Assembly (NCBI RefSeq): GCF_039729195.1
Contig: NZ_CP155796.1
Location: 2,976,001-3,040,000, forward strand
Reading direction: 5' to 3'
From: Mycobacterium sp. DL
GTDB lineage: Bacteria > Actinomycetota > Actinomycetes > Mycobacteriales > Mycobacteriaceae
Length of the DNA stretch: 64,000 nucleotides
The notes below the pieces were generated by a model that worked only from the letters and a program-made list of their open reading frames with translations, had not been told where the DNA came from and did not search any database. This document shows, piece after piece, positions 28,116-42,366 of the stretch. The translations under genes and the position numbers were made by a program. The stretch's first letter is position 1. Every line of letters begins with the position of its first letter.

Positions 28116-29102
28116 ATGCGTCTGGTACTTGGTATGTCCCTCACCGCCTCGAGCGCGGTCTGGGTGCTCGTCGACACCGTCAACGGCAAGATCTTGGCCG
28201 ACGAGGTGGTCGCGCTCGACTCGCTTCAGGAGATTGCCAGGGCGGCGGCGCGCAGCGTTCAAGCCTTTGACGTGCAAACCGAGCACGATATCGAGGGTGT
28301 TCGGCTCACGTGGAGCGACGACGCACGCCACCACGGTGTCCGGCTGAGGACCAAACTGCGGCTGTTCGGGTTCGAGACCGTGGAGACCGTCACGCAGGAG
28401 GCGGCCCGCGAAGGCCGCAACAAGACGGCACGTCACCTCGCCCCCCACCTCACGCTCGCCTACGGTGCGGCGCGTTCGGCCGTCAACGCCGACGAGAGCA
28501 GGAACGTTTTCCAGCGCCTGGCCTCACACGTGCCGATGCGGGTCGCTGCGGCCGGAGGTGCGGCCGCGGTGCTCGGGATCGGCTTGATCGCGCTGCTGGC
28601 CCCGTCGCCCGCGGAGACGCCCGCGATCACCTCCGCCGAGGCCGCCGCGCCACCGTCGGCGCCGGCGGTGGGTCCGGCACCCGCCGCGGTGCCGTCCGCC
28701 GTGCCCGCACCACCGGCCGCCACGCCGGTCGCGGCCCCCGCCGCCGCCCCGACCCCGGCCGACGCGCCCGAGCAGATCGCGGTCTGGCGACCGGACACGA
28801 CAACGGCGCAGCCGCAGACCGTGTCGGTACCCGAAGTCGTCACCGAGATCCAGCTCGACTCGACCGAGTCGGAGGCCATTCCGGTCAGTGTCGAGATACC
28901 GCATCTACCGGCTGCCGTGCCGCCGATCGCGGTGCCCGTGCCGCCGATCGCGGTTCCTGTTCTGCCTGCGGCGGCCCCGCCGATCGCCTCACCGGCTCAG
29001 CCGGCCGTGGTCCCTGCCCAGCCGTTGGCGGGCGCTCCCCAGAACATCCTGCCGCCACCGCTTCCACCGGTGTTGTCGACTCTCTTCAGCGCCCTGCCCT
29101 GA
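28116..29102 (+). CDS. DUF7159-like mycobacterial protein with Ala/Pro-rich stalk (copy A)
   Basis: 328 residues. N-terminal domain (1-130): MRLVLGMSLTASSAVWVLVD, VRLTWSDD, LRTKLRLFGFETVETV and LTLAYGAAR. It is followed by one hydrophobic segment (about 145-165) and a long Ala/Pro/Val linker ending in TLFSALP. The gene at 40022-41032 has the same order and ends in NVFTALP. The first strands and the AYGAA helix recall an ASKHA (actin/Hsp70-like) half-domain, an inference from pattern only. Likely a bitopic membrane protein; function unknown. ATG start; the gene stands alone. Confidence 0.65.
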   Translation: MRLVLGMSLTASSAVWVLVDTVNGKILADEVVALDSLQEIARAAARSVQAFDVQTEHDIEGVRLTWSDDARHHGVRLRTKLRLFGFETVETVTQEAAREGRNKTARHLAPHLTLAYGAARSAVNADESRNVFQRLASHVPMRVAAAGGAAAVLGIGLIALLAPSPAETPAITSAEAAAPPSAPAVGPAPAAVPSAVPAPPAATPVAAPAAAPTPADAPEQIAVWRPDTTTAQPQTVSVPEVVTEIQLDSTESEAIPVSVEIPHLPAAVPPIAVPVPPIAVPVLPAAAPPIASPAQPAVVPAQPLAGAPQNILPPPLPPVLSTLFSALP

Positions 29103-29171
29103 CCGAACGGCCCCGGCGAATGTGGTAGTTCTACTCATCCGTGCCGACCCGGGACGGGGCATGCTGGCGGC

Positions 29172-30479
29172 ATGGCTATAACCCCGCCGGGACGCGACCG
29201 CGCCGTCGACGTCGTGCGCCTCGCCGCACTCGTGATCGTGATGTTCGGCCACTGCGCGTTGCTGCTGGCCACCATCGACAGCAATGGTGTCCGCATCGGG
29301 AACCTGATCGGCGAGGTGCCCGCCGTCGCTCCGGTCACCTGGATCGTGCAGGTGATGCCGTTGTTCTTCCTCGCCGGAGGTGCCGCGGGGGCTTACGGCT
29401 ACCACGCCGGGACGCCCTGGGGATCCTGGCTGTTCGCCCGCGCGCAGCGATTGTGCCGGCCCGTGTTCTGGTATCTCGCAGCGTGGTCGGTGGGCCTGCT
29501 GGTCGTCCGGTTCACGCTGGGCGCCGAGTCGGCGGCCGACCTGGGTGCCGAGAGCGTGGCGCTGCTGTGGTTCCTCGGCGTCTACCTCGTGGTGCTGGCC
29601 TTCGTTCCTGCCCTGACACGCGTCACCACCGGCCGCGCCGTCGCGGTCATGCTGGCGGCGCTGCTGGTAGCCGCCGGCGCAATGGACGGGATCCGGGCCG
29701 CTGCGGGCACGCCCGCGGCCGGCGTCGCCAACTTCGTGATCGTCTGGCTCATCCCCGTCGCCATCGGCGTGGCCTACGCGCGTCATCTGATCACCACCCG
29801 GGTCGCATTCGCGGTCGCGGTGGCGGCGTTCGCCGCCCAGGTCGCGCTCGTCGCAGCCGGGCCCTACGAAACGTCGCTCGTCGTCACCGGGGTCGAGCAG
29901 TTCTCCAATACCGCCCCGCCCACGCTGGTGCTGGCGTTGCACTGCACGTGGATGTCGTGTGTCTTCGTGCTGTTCGCCGGCGCGATCCGACGCTGGGCCG
30001 AACGCCCTCGCGTGTGGCGCGTCGTCGCGATCGGCAACGGGGGAGCGATGACGCTGTACCTCTGGCACATCCCGGCCATCGCGATCGCAGCATTCAGCCT
30101 GCACGCACTCGGTCTGGACGCCTACGACGTGAACGCCGCCGACTTCTGGGCCCTGCTGGCGCTGCGGGCCGTGGTGTTCGCCGTGGTGATGGCAGTGCTG
30201 TTCCAGGCTCTCTCGCCTCTGGAGCACCGCCCGCTGCCCTGGTGGGACGCACCGGTCGGGGCCACCGGCGCCCGCGCCACTGCCGCCGGCGCGCTGATCT
30301 GCACCGCCGGTGTCGCGCTGGTGCTGATGGCGAAGTTCGGGCTGAGTGGACCCTCGGGGTGGGCCGCGCTCGCCGGCTTCGTCACCGCTGCGGCCGCCGC
30401 GAGGTTCTTCGCGGGTGCGTCGGCGCGGCCGGAAAGCCACACGCCAGAAGTCTTGATCCCGTCCAGAAAAGGGACCAGT

Positions 30480-30500
<21 letters not shown>
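29172..30500 (+). CDS. Acyltransferase_3 family membrane protein
   Basis: 442 residues with about ten membrane helices. It opens DRAVDVVRLAALVIVMFGH, a degenerate form of the DxLR...H acyltransferase_3 (AT3) N-terminal motif, followed by MPLFFLAGGAAGAYGY and MTLYLWHIPAIAIA, which match the family. AT3 proteins O-acetylate or acylate envelope glycans or lipids. The last 20 residues (IPSRKGTSMTSDGR) look like non-genic sequence: MTSD is probably the old start of furA, so the 3' end of this gene may have been altered by the deletion that removed most of furA. Confidence 0.8.
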
Positions 30501-32903
<2,403 letters not shown>

Positions 32904-32944
32904 GCCGCAACCGGGATCGCTGAATCCCCGGGCACACTTCTGCA

Positions 32945-32987
32945 CGACGACGAGGCGGGACCGACCTCGGCGCCCGCCTCGTCGTCG
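32945..32987 (+). terminator. Strong GC hairpin after katG
   Basis: A perfect 15-bp stem, CGACGACGAGGCGGG with CCCGCCTCGTCGTCG (32945-32959 / 32973-32987), and a 13-base loop. There is no T tract. It lies between the katG stop and the tex start and probably ends katG transcription or stabilises its mRNA. Confidence 0.65.
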
Positions 32988-33011
32988 GTGGCCTTCGGTA
33001 GGGTTCTGCCC

Positions 33012-35356
<2,345 letters not shown>

Positions 35357-35360
<4 letters not shown>

Positions 35361-36016
35361 ATCCCCCTGTGCGCCGCCTCCCGGTCACCGCTGTGGCCGT
35401 GGCGGTGCTGGCCGTCGCACTGGTCGGCGGCTGTACCCGGCACATCGATGACGCGACGCCGACGCCGGCTGCGCTCGCCGCCCCCATCACGGCATTGCAG
35501 GTCGTCGATCTGCTCAGCCCCGAAGTCCTCGGCGAGGACGGCAATCTGTTCGTCACCGCCGAACCCGAACGGTGCAGCGGGCTCGCGCAGGAGGTGGACC
35601 CGCCGTTCCTCGACGCGCACCGGCCGCTGGCCACCGACGGCGGTCACTGGACCACCGAGGACGGTGCGGTGTTCGTCGAGGAGATGGTCGCGGTGTATCG
35701 CTTCGACTTCGACCCCGCCGCAGCCCTCGCCGATGCCCGTCGGACGATCGATACCTGCCGCGGCACACCGCTGACCGTCACCACGATGCAGGACCGCACG
35801 TATCGCTTCGACGTCGGAGATGCGGGCGAAAGCCCGCAGGCCAGTGTCGTGTGGGCGCTGCGGGCCGCCGACTGGAACTGTGACAACACCTTTGTCGCCG
35901 CACACAACGCGGCGATCGAGATCACCGCCTGCGGAGCCGCCGGCGGTTTCGACGTGGTCGCACTCGCCGAGGATGCGCTGGCCCGGATCGACCTGCTGGC
36001 CAACACCACGACATGA
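35357..36016 (+). CDS. Lipoprotein with PknH-sensor-like extracellular domain
   Basis: 219 residues. A signal peptide with lipobox ALVGGC (Cys at about 27) predicts a membrane-anchored lipoprotein. The extracellular part is about 180 residues, with paired Cys (PERCSG, DTCRG, WNCDN, ITACG) and the VVDLLSPEVLGEDG, VYRF and ADWNCDNTFVAAHNA patterns of the PknH-like sensor domain (PF14032). Such lipoproteins are common in mycobacteria and their ligand is unknown. GTG start overlapping the tex stop. Confidence 0.75.
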
Positions 36017-36025
36017 CAACGGCCG

Positions 36026-36814
36026 CTAAGCGGTGACCTGCCCGGTCCCGCCGGACAGCGCCGCGCGGCTGGTGTCCTTCAGGTCGACGCCGGATCTCCC
36101 GAGCCGACGGGCCCCGGCCACCAGCGCAGCGGTGGTCCGCGCGGCGCTCTGGTAACCCAGACCGTCGGGTGGGTGGATGTTGGAGATGCAGTTGCGGTCG
36201 GCGTCGGAGCGACCCGGGCGCGGCAGGTGGGTCAGATAGATGCCGAGACTGTCGGCTACCGACAACCCCGGCCGTTCGCCGATGATCACGATGAGATTGG
36301 AGGCGTCGAGCGCTGCGCCGATGTGATCCCCGAGCGCCACCCGCGCCTGAGTGGCGATCACCGGCGGAGCCAGGCGGTAAAGGCCGTCGAATTCGGCGAT
36401 CAAAGCAGCCAGCAATCCCGTCGCGTGATCGGTCAGCGCCCGTGGCGACAGCCCGTCGGCCAGCACGAATGCGACGTCGGCCTTCTGTCCCGAATCGGGA
36501 GCGGGCAGTTCGGTCCAGTCGGCAGGCACCCGGCCCAGGTCGGGCCGTCGCAGGTACTCACCCCGACTGGACGCGCGGCTGTGCACATGCACCGGCGCGC
36601 CGATGCCCAGAGATTCGACAGCGCCACTGAGTCCGTGGACGTCCAGCGGCTCGTGCACTGCGTCGCGGGCAGCCGAATGGGCGGCCTTGAACTCCAGGAC
36701 CCGGTGTGACGGAAGCGAATTGCCGGTGCGTCCCAAACCGATGCGCGCCTGGGTGGTGCGGCGCAGCGGTGCCCACACGTCCTCGGCGGGTGAGCGGTCC
36801 TCCTCGGCGGACAT
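36026..36814 (-). CDS. eutC: Ethanolamine ammonia-lyase light chain EutC
   Basis: 262 residues with the EutC motif set: TQARIGLGRTGNSLPSHRVLEFKAAHSAARDAVH, LSPRALTDHATGLLA, VIIGERPGLSVADSLGIYLT and RNCISNIHPPDGLGYQSAA. It forms the adenosylcobalamin-dependent lyase with EutB, splitting ethanolamine into acetaldehyde and ammonia. The ATG overlaps the eutB stop by one base (TGATG). Somewhat shorter than the enteric protein at the N-terminus. Confidence 0.95.
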   Translation of the reverse strand: MSAEEDRSPAEDVWAPLRRTTQARIGLGRTGNSLPSHRVLEFKAAHSAARDAVHEPLDVHGLSGAVESLGIGAPVHVHSRASSRGEYLRRPDLGRVPADWTELPAPDSGQKADVAFVLADGLSPRALTDHATGLLAALIAEFDGLYRLAPPVIATQARVALGDHIGAALDASNLIVIIGERPGLSVADSLGIYLTHLPRPGRSDADRNCISNIHPPDGLGYQSAARTTAALVAGARRLGRSGVDLKDTSRAALSGGTGQVTA

Positions 36815-38220
36815 CAGCCCGCCGCCAACCCGAGCAGCGGGGAACCGGCCGGGTCGACCGGCAGCACCCGTCCGTCACTGTCGGCCATGCCCAGTCGGGC
36901 CAACCACGCCTCGAACTCCGGCGCGGGCCTCAGGCCGAGAGCCTTGCGGACGTACAGCGCGTCGTGGAACGACAGGCTCTGATAGCCGAGCATGACGTCG
37001 TCGGCGCCGGGCACCGTGATGACAAACGCCACCCCCGCGACACCGAGCAGTGTCAGCAGCGTGTCCATGTCGTCCTGATCGGCCTCGGCATGGTTGGTGT
37101 AGCAGACGTCGACCCCCATCGGCAGCCCGAGCAGCTTGCCGCAGAAGTGATCTTCCAGACCCGCGCGCACGATCTGCTTACCGTCGTAGAGGTACTCGGG
37201 ACCGATGAACCCGACGACGGTGTTGACCAGCAACGGGTCCAGGGCCCGGGCCACCGCGTAGGCGCGGGTCTCCAGGGTCTGCTGATCCACCGGATGACCC
37301 CCGACACCCAGATGGGCGTGCGCCGACAGGGCCGAGCCCTGCCCGGTCTCGAGGTACATCACGTTGTCGCCGACGGTGCCGCGCTTCAACGAACGCCCGG
37401 CCTCGTTGGCTTCGGCCAACATCGGCAGCGTGATGCCGAAACTCGTGTTGGCGCCCTGGGTTCCGGCGATCGACTGGAATACCAGATCGACCGGTGCGCC
37501 CCGCTCGATGAGTTCCACGGTGGTGGTGACATGGGTGAGTACGCACGACTGCATCGGGATCTCGAAGCGCTGCCTGATGTCGTCGAGGAGATGCAGCAGA
37601 TCAGAGGTCGCCTGCGGCGAGTCGGTCGCCGGGTTGATGCCGATCACCGCATCCCCACAGCCCATCAGCAGTCCGTCGAGGGTGGCCGCGGCGATGCCGC
37701 GCGGATCGTCGGTCGGGTGATTGGGCTGCAGGCGTGTGGTCAGCGTGCCCGGCACTCCGATCGAGGTCCGGAACGCCGCGCTGACCGTGCACGCTGCGGC
37801 GACGGCGATCAGGTCCTGGTTGCGCATGATCTTCGACACCGCCGCCACCATCTCCGGCGTCAGGCCCGCGCCGACAGCAGCGAGTTGCTGCGCGCTGTGC
37901 GGGTCCGAAGCGGTGTGCAGCAGCCAGTCGCGGAACCCGCCGACCGTGAGGTGGGAGACGGGGGAGTACGCCTCACGGTCATGGGTGTCGATGATCAACC
38001 GGGTGACGTCATCGGTCTCGTACGGCACGACCTGCTCGTTGAGGAAGGTCGACAGAGGGAGGTCAGCGAGAACCCAGGCCGCCGCGGCTCTTTCGGCGTC
38101 CGACTCCGCTGCGCAACCGGCGAGTTCGTCGCCGGAGCGCAGCGGAGTGGCCTTGGCCATCACGTCGACGAGTCCGTCGAACTGATAGGTGCGGCCTGAG
38201 ATCTGCTGACGGTAGGTCAC
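36814..38220 (-). CDS. eutB: Ethanolamine ammonia-lyase heavy chain EutB
   Basis: 468 residues of the EutB TIM-barrel fold: GDELAGCAAESDAERAAA, RLQPNHPTDDPRGIAAATLDGLLMGCGDAVIGINPATD, SIAGTQGANTSFGITLPML and VVGFIGPEYLYDGKQIVRAGLEDHFCGKLLGLPMGVDVCYTNH. These include the substrate and cobalamin contact regions. GTG start (38220) overlaps the permease stop by GTGA; the much longer open frame to 39015 runs into the permease in another frame and is not real. Catabolic, cytosolic, no microcompartment genes. Confidence 0.96.
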   Translation of the reverse strand: MTYRQQISGRTYQFDGLVDVMAKATPLRSGDELAGCAAESDAERAAAAWVLADLPLSTFLNEQVVPYETDDVTRLIIDTHDREAYSPVSHLTVGGFRDWLLHTASDPHSAQQLAAVGAGLTPEMVAAVSKIMRNQDLIAVAAACTVSAAFRTSIGVPGTLTTRLQPNHPTDDPRGIAAATLDGLLMGCGDAVIGINPATDSPQATSDLLHLLDDIRQRFEIPMQSCVLTHVTTTVELIERGAPVDLVFQSIAGTQGANTSFGITLPMLAEANEAGRSLKRGTVGDNVMYLETGQGSALSAHAHLGVGGHPVDQQTLETRAYAVARALDPLLVNTVVGFIGPEYLYDGKQIVRAGLEDHFCGKLLGLPMGVDVCYTNHAEADQDDMDTLLTLLGVAGVAFVITVPGADDVMLGYQSLSFHDALYVRKALGLRPAPEFEAWLARLGMADSDGRVLPVDPAGSPLLGLAAG

Positions 38221-39659
38221 TTCAATTCGTCCTCGGCGGCTGACAGCGCCGCGAACTCCTCGTCGGGGGAGTTGGCGACCAGATGGTGCCGGCTGTAGAA
38301 CCCGAAGTAGGCCATGAACGCCAGGAACACGATCACACAACCGAACGCGGCGGTGCTGTCCACGAGGAACGTCGCGATGACTGCCAGGACGGCGATCACG
38401 AGGGCGAACCCGGTCGTGACGACACCGCCGGGGGTCCGGTAGGGCCGGTGCATCTCGGGTGCGCGCTTGCGCAGCACGATGTGGCTGACCATCATCAGCA
38501 CGTAGCTCAAGGCCGCGCCGAAGACCGCCATGTTCAGCAGAAGGGCACCCTGGCCGGTCAGCGACAGCACGAACCCGATGATGCCGGGCACCACGAGCGC
38601 CAGTGTCGGTGCCTTGCGGGAGTTCGTCACCGAAAGCACCTTCGGCAGATAACCGGCCCGCGACAGTGCGAACAACTGGCGCGAGTAGGCGTAGATGATC
38701 GAGAAGAAGCTCGCGATCAGACCTGCCAGACCGATGTAGTTCACGACCTTGGCCATCGTGCCGTCGCCCAGTGCTTCGACGAGCGGGTTGCCCGATTCCG
38801 ACATCGCGGCCGCTCCGCCCGCACCGGTGGTGAGGATCAGCACGGTCACGCAGGTGACGAGCAGGACGCCCATCGCGGCGATGATGCCCCGCGGCACGTT
38901 GCGCTCCGGATTGGCCGCCTCCTCGGCGGCGAGCGGAACACCCTCGATAGCCAGGAAGAACCAGATCGCGAACGGAATCGCCGCCCAGATGCCCAACAGG
39001 CCGAACGGCAGCCACTCAGAAGACCCGGTGGCGCCTGCGTCTACTGCGATGTCGGTGAGATTCGCTGAGTCGAACTGACCGATCGCCGAGACGGCGAAGA
39101 CGACCAGGCCGACCAGCGCGATGCCGGTGATCACGAACATCACCTTGAGCGCCTCACCCACGCCGGCCAGGTGGATGCCGATGAAGATGGCGTACACGGC
39201 GAGATAGACCCACCACCCGTCGGTGATGCCGAACAGGTTCAGCGATTCCACATACGCACCGATGAAGGTGGCGATGGCGGCGGGTGCGATCGCGTACTCG
39301 ATCAGGATCGCGGTGCCGGTGGCGAATCCGCCCCAGGGACCGAGTGCTCGACGCGCGAAGGTATAGCCGCCGCCGGCGGCAGGGAGTGCGGACGACATCT
39401 CGGCCATACCGAGCACCAGGGCCAGGTACATGCCCGCGATGATGACCGCAGCGATCGCCAGGCCGCCGAATCCGCCCTCGGCCAAGCCGAAGTTCCAGCC
39501 CGAATAGTCACCGGAGATGACGTAACCGACACCGAGGCTGGCCAGCAGCAGCCATCCCGCGGTGCCCGATTTCAGCTGGCGCTTCTGCAGGTAGGCATCC
39601 GACTCCCGATATTCTTCGACACCGCGTGGGTTGTGCCTGGGACGACTGTCGCTACTCAT
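38217..39659 (-). CDS. Ethanolamine permease (APC superfamily)
   Basis: 480 residues with about twelve membrane helices and APC-superfamily segments (LGVGYVISGDYSGWNFGLAEGGFGG near the start, then GMAEMSSALPAAGGGYTFARRALGPWGG). The ISGDYxGWNxGL element is typical of ethanolamine permeases (TIGR00908 type). As the first gene of an operon with eutB and eutC it brings ethanolamine in for cleavage. ATG at 39659. A GntR- or AraC-type regulator is not adjacent. Confidence 0.92.
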   Translation of the reverse strand: MSSDSRPRHNPRGVEEYRESDAYLQKRQLKSGTAGWLLLASLGVGYVISGDYSGWNFGLAEGGFGGLAIAAVIIAGMYLALVLGMAEMSSALPAAGGGYTFARRALGPWGGFATGTAILIEYAIAPAAIATFIGAYVESLNLFGITDGWWVYLAVYAIFIGIHLAGVGEALKVMFVITGIALVGLVVFAVSAIGQFDSANLTDIAVDAGATGSSEWLPFGLLGIWAAIPFAIWFFLAIEGVPLAAEEAANPERNVPRGIIAAMGVLLVTCVTVLILTTGAGGAAAMSESGNPLVEALGDGTMAKVVNYIGLAGLIASFFSIIYAYSRQLFALSRAGYLPKVLSVTNSRKAPTLALVVPGIIGFVLSLTGQGALLLNMAVFGAALSYVLMMVSHIVLRKRAPEMHRPYRTPGGVVTTGFALVIAVLAVIATFLVDSTAAFGCVIVFLAFMAYFGFYSRHHLVANSPDEEFAALSAAEDELK

Positions 39660-40021
39660 GACATGGGACTCCGTTCGAAGGTGTGAGCCATCACACTATG
39701 CACCACGGGACTCCAATTGCGTTGCATTCTGGCTTGAATTTCGTTGGGAGGCAATGAAATAACTGGGATCACACGAGCAGGACAGCCAACGGCGACGACG
39801 TCGTCGCACCCGGCGGCGCGCGTGCCTCGCGCACCGGCGTTACGCTCCAGCCGAATCAGCCGAGCATCCGGGCGAGAGGTCTAAAGGTCGTTCTGGCAAC
39901 CTTTAGATCAGGAGCCTATTGGCTCGTCTGGACGTTGTCCACCCCTGCGCTGCTGTAACAGCGCGCTCGAGGTGTCCGATAAATCGCTCACATACCGGTT
40001 CGGCGGCGGGAAGGGGATCAC
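39660..40021. promoter_or_regulatory. Divergent control region of the eut operon, with an inverted repeat
   Basis: 362 bases without a gene. The clearest element is TCTAAAGG-N12-CCTTTAGA (39880-39907), an 8-bp inverted repeat that could be an operator or an RNA hairpin. A second GC-rich pair, GCGCTG-CTGTAA-CAGCGC, lies nearby at about 39948-39965. Which of the divergent genes they serve cannot be decided. Confidence 0.45.
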
Positions 40022-41032
40022 GTGCGGTCGGTGCTGGGACTGTCACTGAACTCCGATGACGTCGCCTGGGTTCTGGTGGACGCTGGTGACGGCACCGTTC
40101 TCGACCACGACGCATTCGACCTGCAGCACGACGCCGAGATCGCCGGTGCAGCCGCGCGCGGCGCGCACGCCATCGCCAGAGCCTGCGGATTCGAGGTCGA
40201 CCGAGTCCGTCTGACCTGGAGCGACGACGTCGTCGATGACGGCCTTCGATTGCGGACCCGGCTCGCATCCCACGGCTTCGACCACGTCGAAGCCGTACCG
40301 ATGGCACGTGCGATGGCAGCCTCGGTCGATCCGCGCGCCTGCGAGCTCGCGCCTCGGTCGGCATCGGCATACGGTGCCGCACGCGCCGTCGTCCCCGTCG
40401 GCGAAGCCATCACGGTCCCTGTCGTGCAGCAGATCCCGCCACGTCGCCGGATCCGTCGGCGGCGCATCGTGTCGACGGCGCTCGGCGTGGCCGCAGCGGC
40501 GGTCCTGGGGGTGCTCTGCCTCTCCGCCGGTGCGGCCCCGCAGGCTGAACCCGGTTCGGCGGCGGTCGTGCAACCCGGATCTGCCGATGCCGGCTGGGCG
40601 GCGGTTCCCGCACCGTCCGACGCTGCCGCCAACACGGTGCGCAGAGTGGTCACCACGCCGACCCCGGTCCGGCGAGCGGCCGCCGTGCCGGCGCAGACCT
40701 ACGTGCCGGAGCAGGCGTACGTCCCCGAGCAGACCTCCGTGCCGGAGCAGGCGTACGTCCCCGAGCAGACCTCCGTGCCGGAGGCGCCCATTGCCGTCGC
40801 GCCGGAACCCGCCACCGCGCCCGTTGCCGTCGCGCCCGAACCGGCCGCCGAACCCGCTACGGTGGCGCCCGAACCGGCCACCGAACCCGCTGCCGCGCCC
40901 ACCGAACTGCCGCACCTCTCCGATGCACAGCACGTGATGGGCCCCGCCCCGGAGGCTCCCGGCCCGGTTGCCGACCCGCCGGCCGCGCCGGAGATGACAG
41001 AATTGACCAATGTGTTCACTGCCTTGCCCTGA
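40022..41032 (+). CDS. DUF7159-like mycobacterial protein with repeat-containing stalk (copy B)
   Basis: 336 residues, GTG start. It shares with the protein at 28116-29102 the N-terminal VLGLSLNSDDVAWVLVD, VRLTWSDD, LRLRTRLASHGFDHVEAV and SAYGAARAVV blocks. One transmembrane segment (about 155-175) is flanked by a basic RRRIRRRRIV stop-transfer. It then has a Pro/Ala/Glu linker with a YVPEQxSVPEQ repeat and the ending LTNVFTALP. Presumably anchored with the stalk outside. No function known. Confidence 0.65.
   Translation: MRSVLGLSLNSDDVAWVLVDAGDGTVLDHDAFDLQHDAEIAGAAARGAHAIARACGFEVDRVRLTWSDDVVDDGLRLRTRLASHGFDHVEAVPMARAMAASVDPRACELAPRSASAYGAARAVVPVGEAITVPVVQQIPPRRRIRRRRIVSTALGVAAAAVLGVLCLSAGAAPQAEPGSAAVVQPGSADAGWAAVPAPSDAAANTVRRVVTTPTPVRRAAAVPAQTYVPEQAYVPEQTSVPEQAYVPEQTSVPEAPIAVAPEPATAPVAVAPEPAAEPATVAPEPATEPAAAPTELPHLSDAQHVMGPAPEAPGPVADPPAAPEMTELTNVFTALP
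40703..40774. repeat. 36-bp tandem repeat in the DUF7159-like gene
   Basis: Two direct copies (40703-40738, 40739-40774) beginning GTGCCGGAGCAGGCGTACGT. They encode VPEQAYVPEQTS twice in the stalk. Confidence 0.85.
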
Positions 41033-41049
41033 ACGCGTACGGTCGACTC

Positions 41050-42243
41050 GTGACGCAGGTATCCGAGGTTGCCCACGCCCCTGACCACATCGTCGGGCTC
41101 GCCCGCGAGATGCGCGATCTGGTGTCCGCCGAGGCCGCTGCGTGCGAGCAGAACCGCACGCTGACAGCGCCCGTGGTCGAGACGATGTGGTCCACCGGTC
41201 TGATGTCGGCCTTCAACCCCGTCGACGCGGGTGGCTTCGAGCCGTCGTTCGCCGAGATGATCGAGACCTGGATCGAAATGGCCTGGCAGGACGGATCATT
41301 CGGCTGGACCGGGATCGCCAACCTGCCGTCGGCGTTCGCCGCGGCGACGTATCTGCCCGACGATGGTTTCGCCGAGGTGTTCACCGCCAACAACAACCAC
41401 GTCACCATGGGCGGTCAGTTCTTCCCCAACGGTCAGGGTGTCGCCGTCGAGGGCGGCTACCGGCTGACCGGGTCCTGGAGCTTCGGGTCGGGAACCGGTC
41501 ACGCCGAGTACGTCGCGGCCGGATTCATGCCGATGGTCGACGGCGAGATGCAGTGGGTCAGCGAGGGCGTGCCCGACATGCAGGTCGCCGTGGTCCCGCG
41601 TGACCAGGTGGAGTTCAAGGACGGCTGGCATGTGCAGGGACTCAAGGGCACCGGGTCGTACGACTACGCCATCAACGACGTGTTCGTCCCGCACGGTCGC
41701 ACGTTCGCGCTGTTCACCCGTGAACCGAAACGGGGGAGTTCACCTGCCACCCGGATGGGCATGATGCCGGTGACCGCAGCAGGCCATGCCGCGTGGGTGC
41801 TCGGGGTCGCCAAGAGCATGCTCGACGACGTCGCGGAGATGGCGGAGACGAAGTTCCGGATGAGCGACATGGCGGCACTGGCCAGCCGTCCCACATTCCA
41901 GAAGGGCCTGGCCCACCACGTGGCGGCCTGGCGGGCCGCCCGGCTGCTGGTACTCGATGCGTTCACCACAGCCGAGGCCGCCGTGGCTGACGGCGGAGAG
42001 CTCACGCCGACGCTTCGCGCCGACATGCGGGTCGCCGCGGTGTTCGCCACCGACACCGCCAGGGGCTGCGCCGAATGGGCTCACCTCGTGGCTGGAACCA
42101 GCGCCATTCGCGAGGGCACTCGCCTCGAGCGGGCGTTTCGCGACGTCTACACGGGCACGCAGCACGCCTTCATCAGCGAGAAGGTGGCGATCGATGCGGC
42201 ACAGGTGTGGCTGGGGATCGTCGAGGACCAGTTCGGTCTCTGA
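41050..42243 (+). CDS. Acyl-CoA dehydrogenase-like flavoprotein (possible group D monooxygenase)
   Basis: 397 residues of the acyl-CoA dehydrogenase fold. It has the flavin-binding GGYRLTGSWSFGSGTGHAEYVAAG and KGTGSYDYAINDVFVP segments and a C-terminal helical bundle (HLVAGTSAIREGTRLERAFRDVYTGTQHAF). The C-terminal pattern, with Trp/His instead of the catalytic Glu region of true dehydrogenases, is closer to the HsaA/HpaB-like flavin-dependent hydroxylases. Hence dehydrogenase versus oxygenase is open. GTG start. It follows the DUF7159-like gene by 17 bases. Confidence 0.75.
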   Translation: MTQVSEVAHAPDHIVGLAREMRDLVSAEAAACEQNRTLTAPVVETMWSTGLMSAFNPVDAGGFEPSFAEMIETWIEMAWQDGSFGWTGIANLPSAFAAATYLPDDGFAEVFTANNNHVTMGGQFFPNGQGVAVEGGYRLTGSWSFGSGTGHAEYVAAGFMPMVDGEMQWVSEGVPDMQVAVVPRDQVEFKDGWHVQGLKGTGSYDYAINDVFVPHGRTFALFTREPKRGSSPATRMGMMPVTAAGHAAWVLGVAKSMLDDVAEMAETKFRMSDMAALASRPTFQKGLAHHVAAWRAARLLVLDAFTTAEAAVADGGELTPTLRADMRVAAVFATDTARGCAEWAHLVAGTSAIREGTRLERAFRDVYTGTQHAFISEKVAIDAAQVWLGIVEDQFGL

Positions 42244-42366
42244 CCGGTCAACCTCCTTGTGCGGCTTGGGATTCGCCCGGGGCGGATGCGGACGGATGGC
42301 GGTGTTGCCCATACGTGCGAGGATGACGATGCGGTCGGCACGCGGCGACCGGATCGGAGTCGGGTG

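Noticed and set aside
36814..39015. A 733-residue minus-strand frame covering eutB and more
   Set aside because: Only the part from GTG 38220 matches EutB; the extension is the wrong frame of the permease gene.
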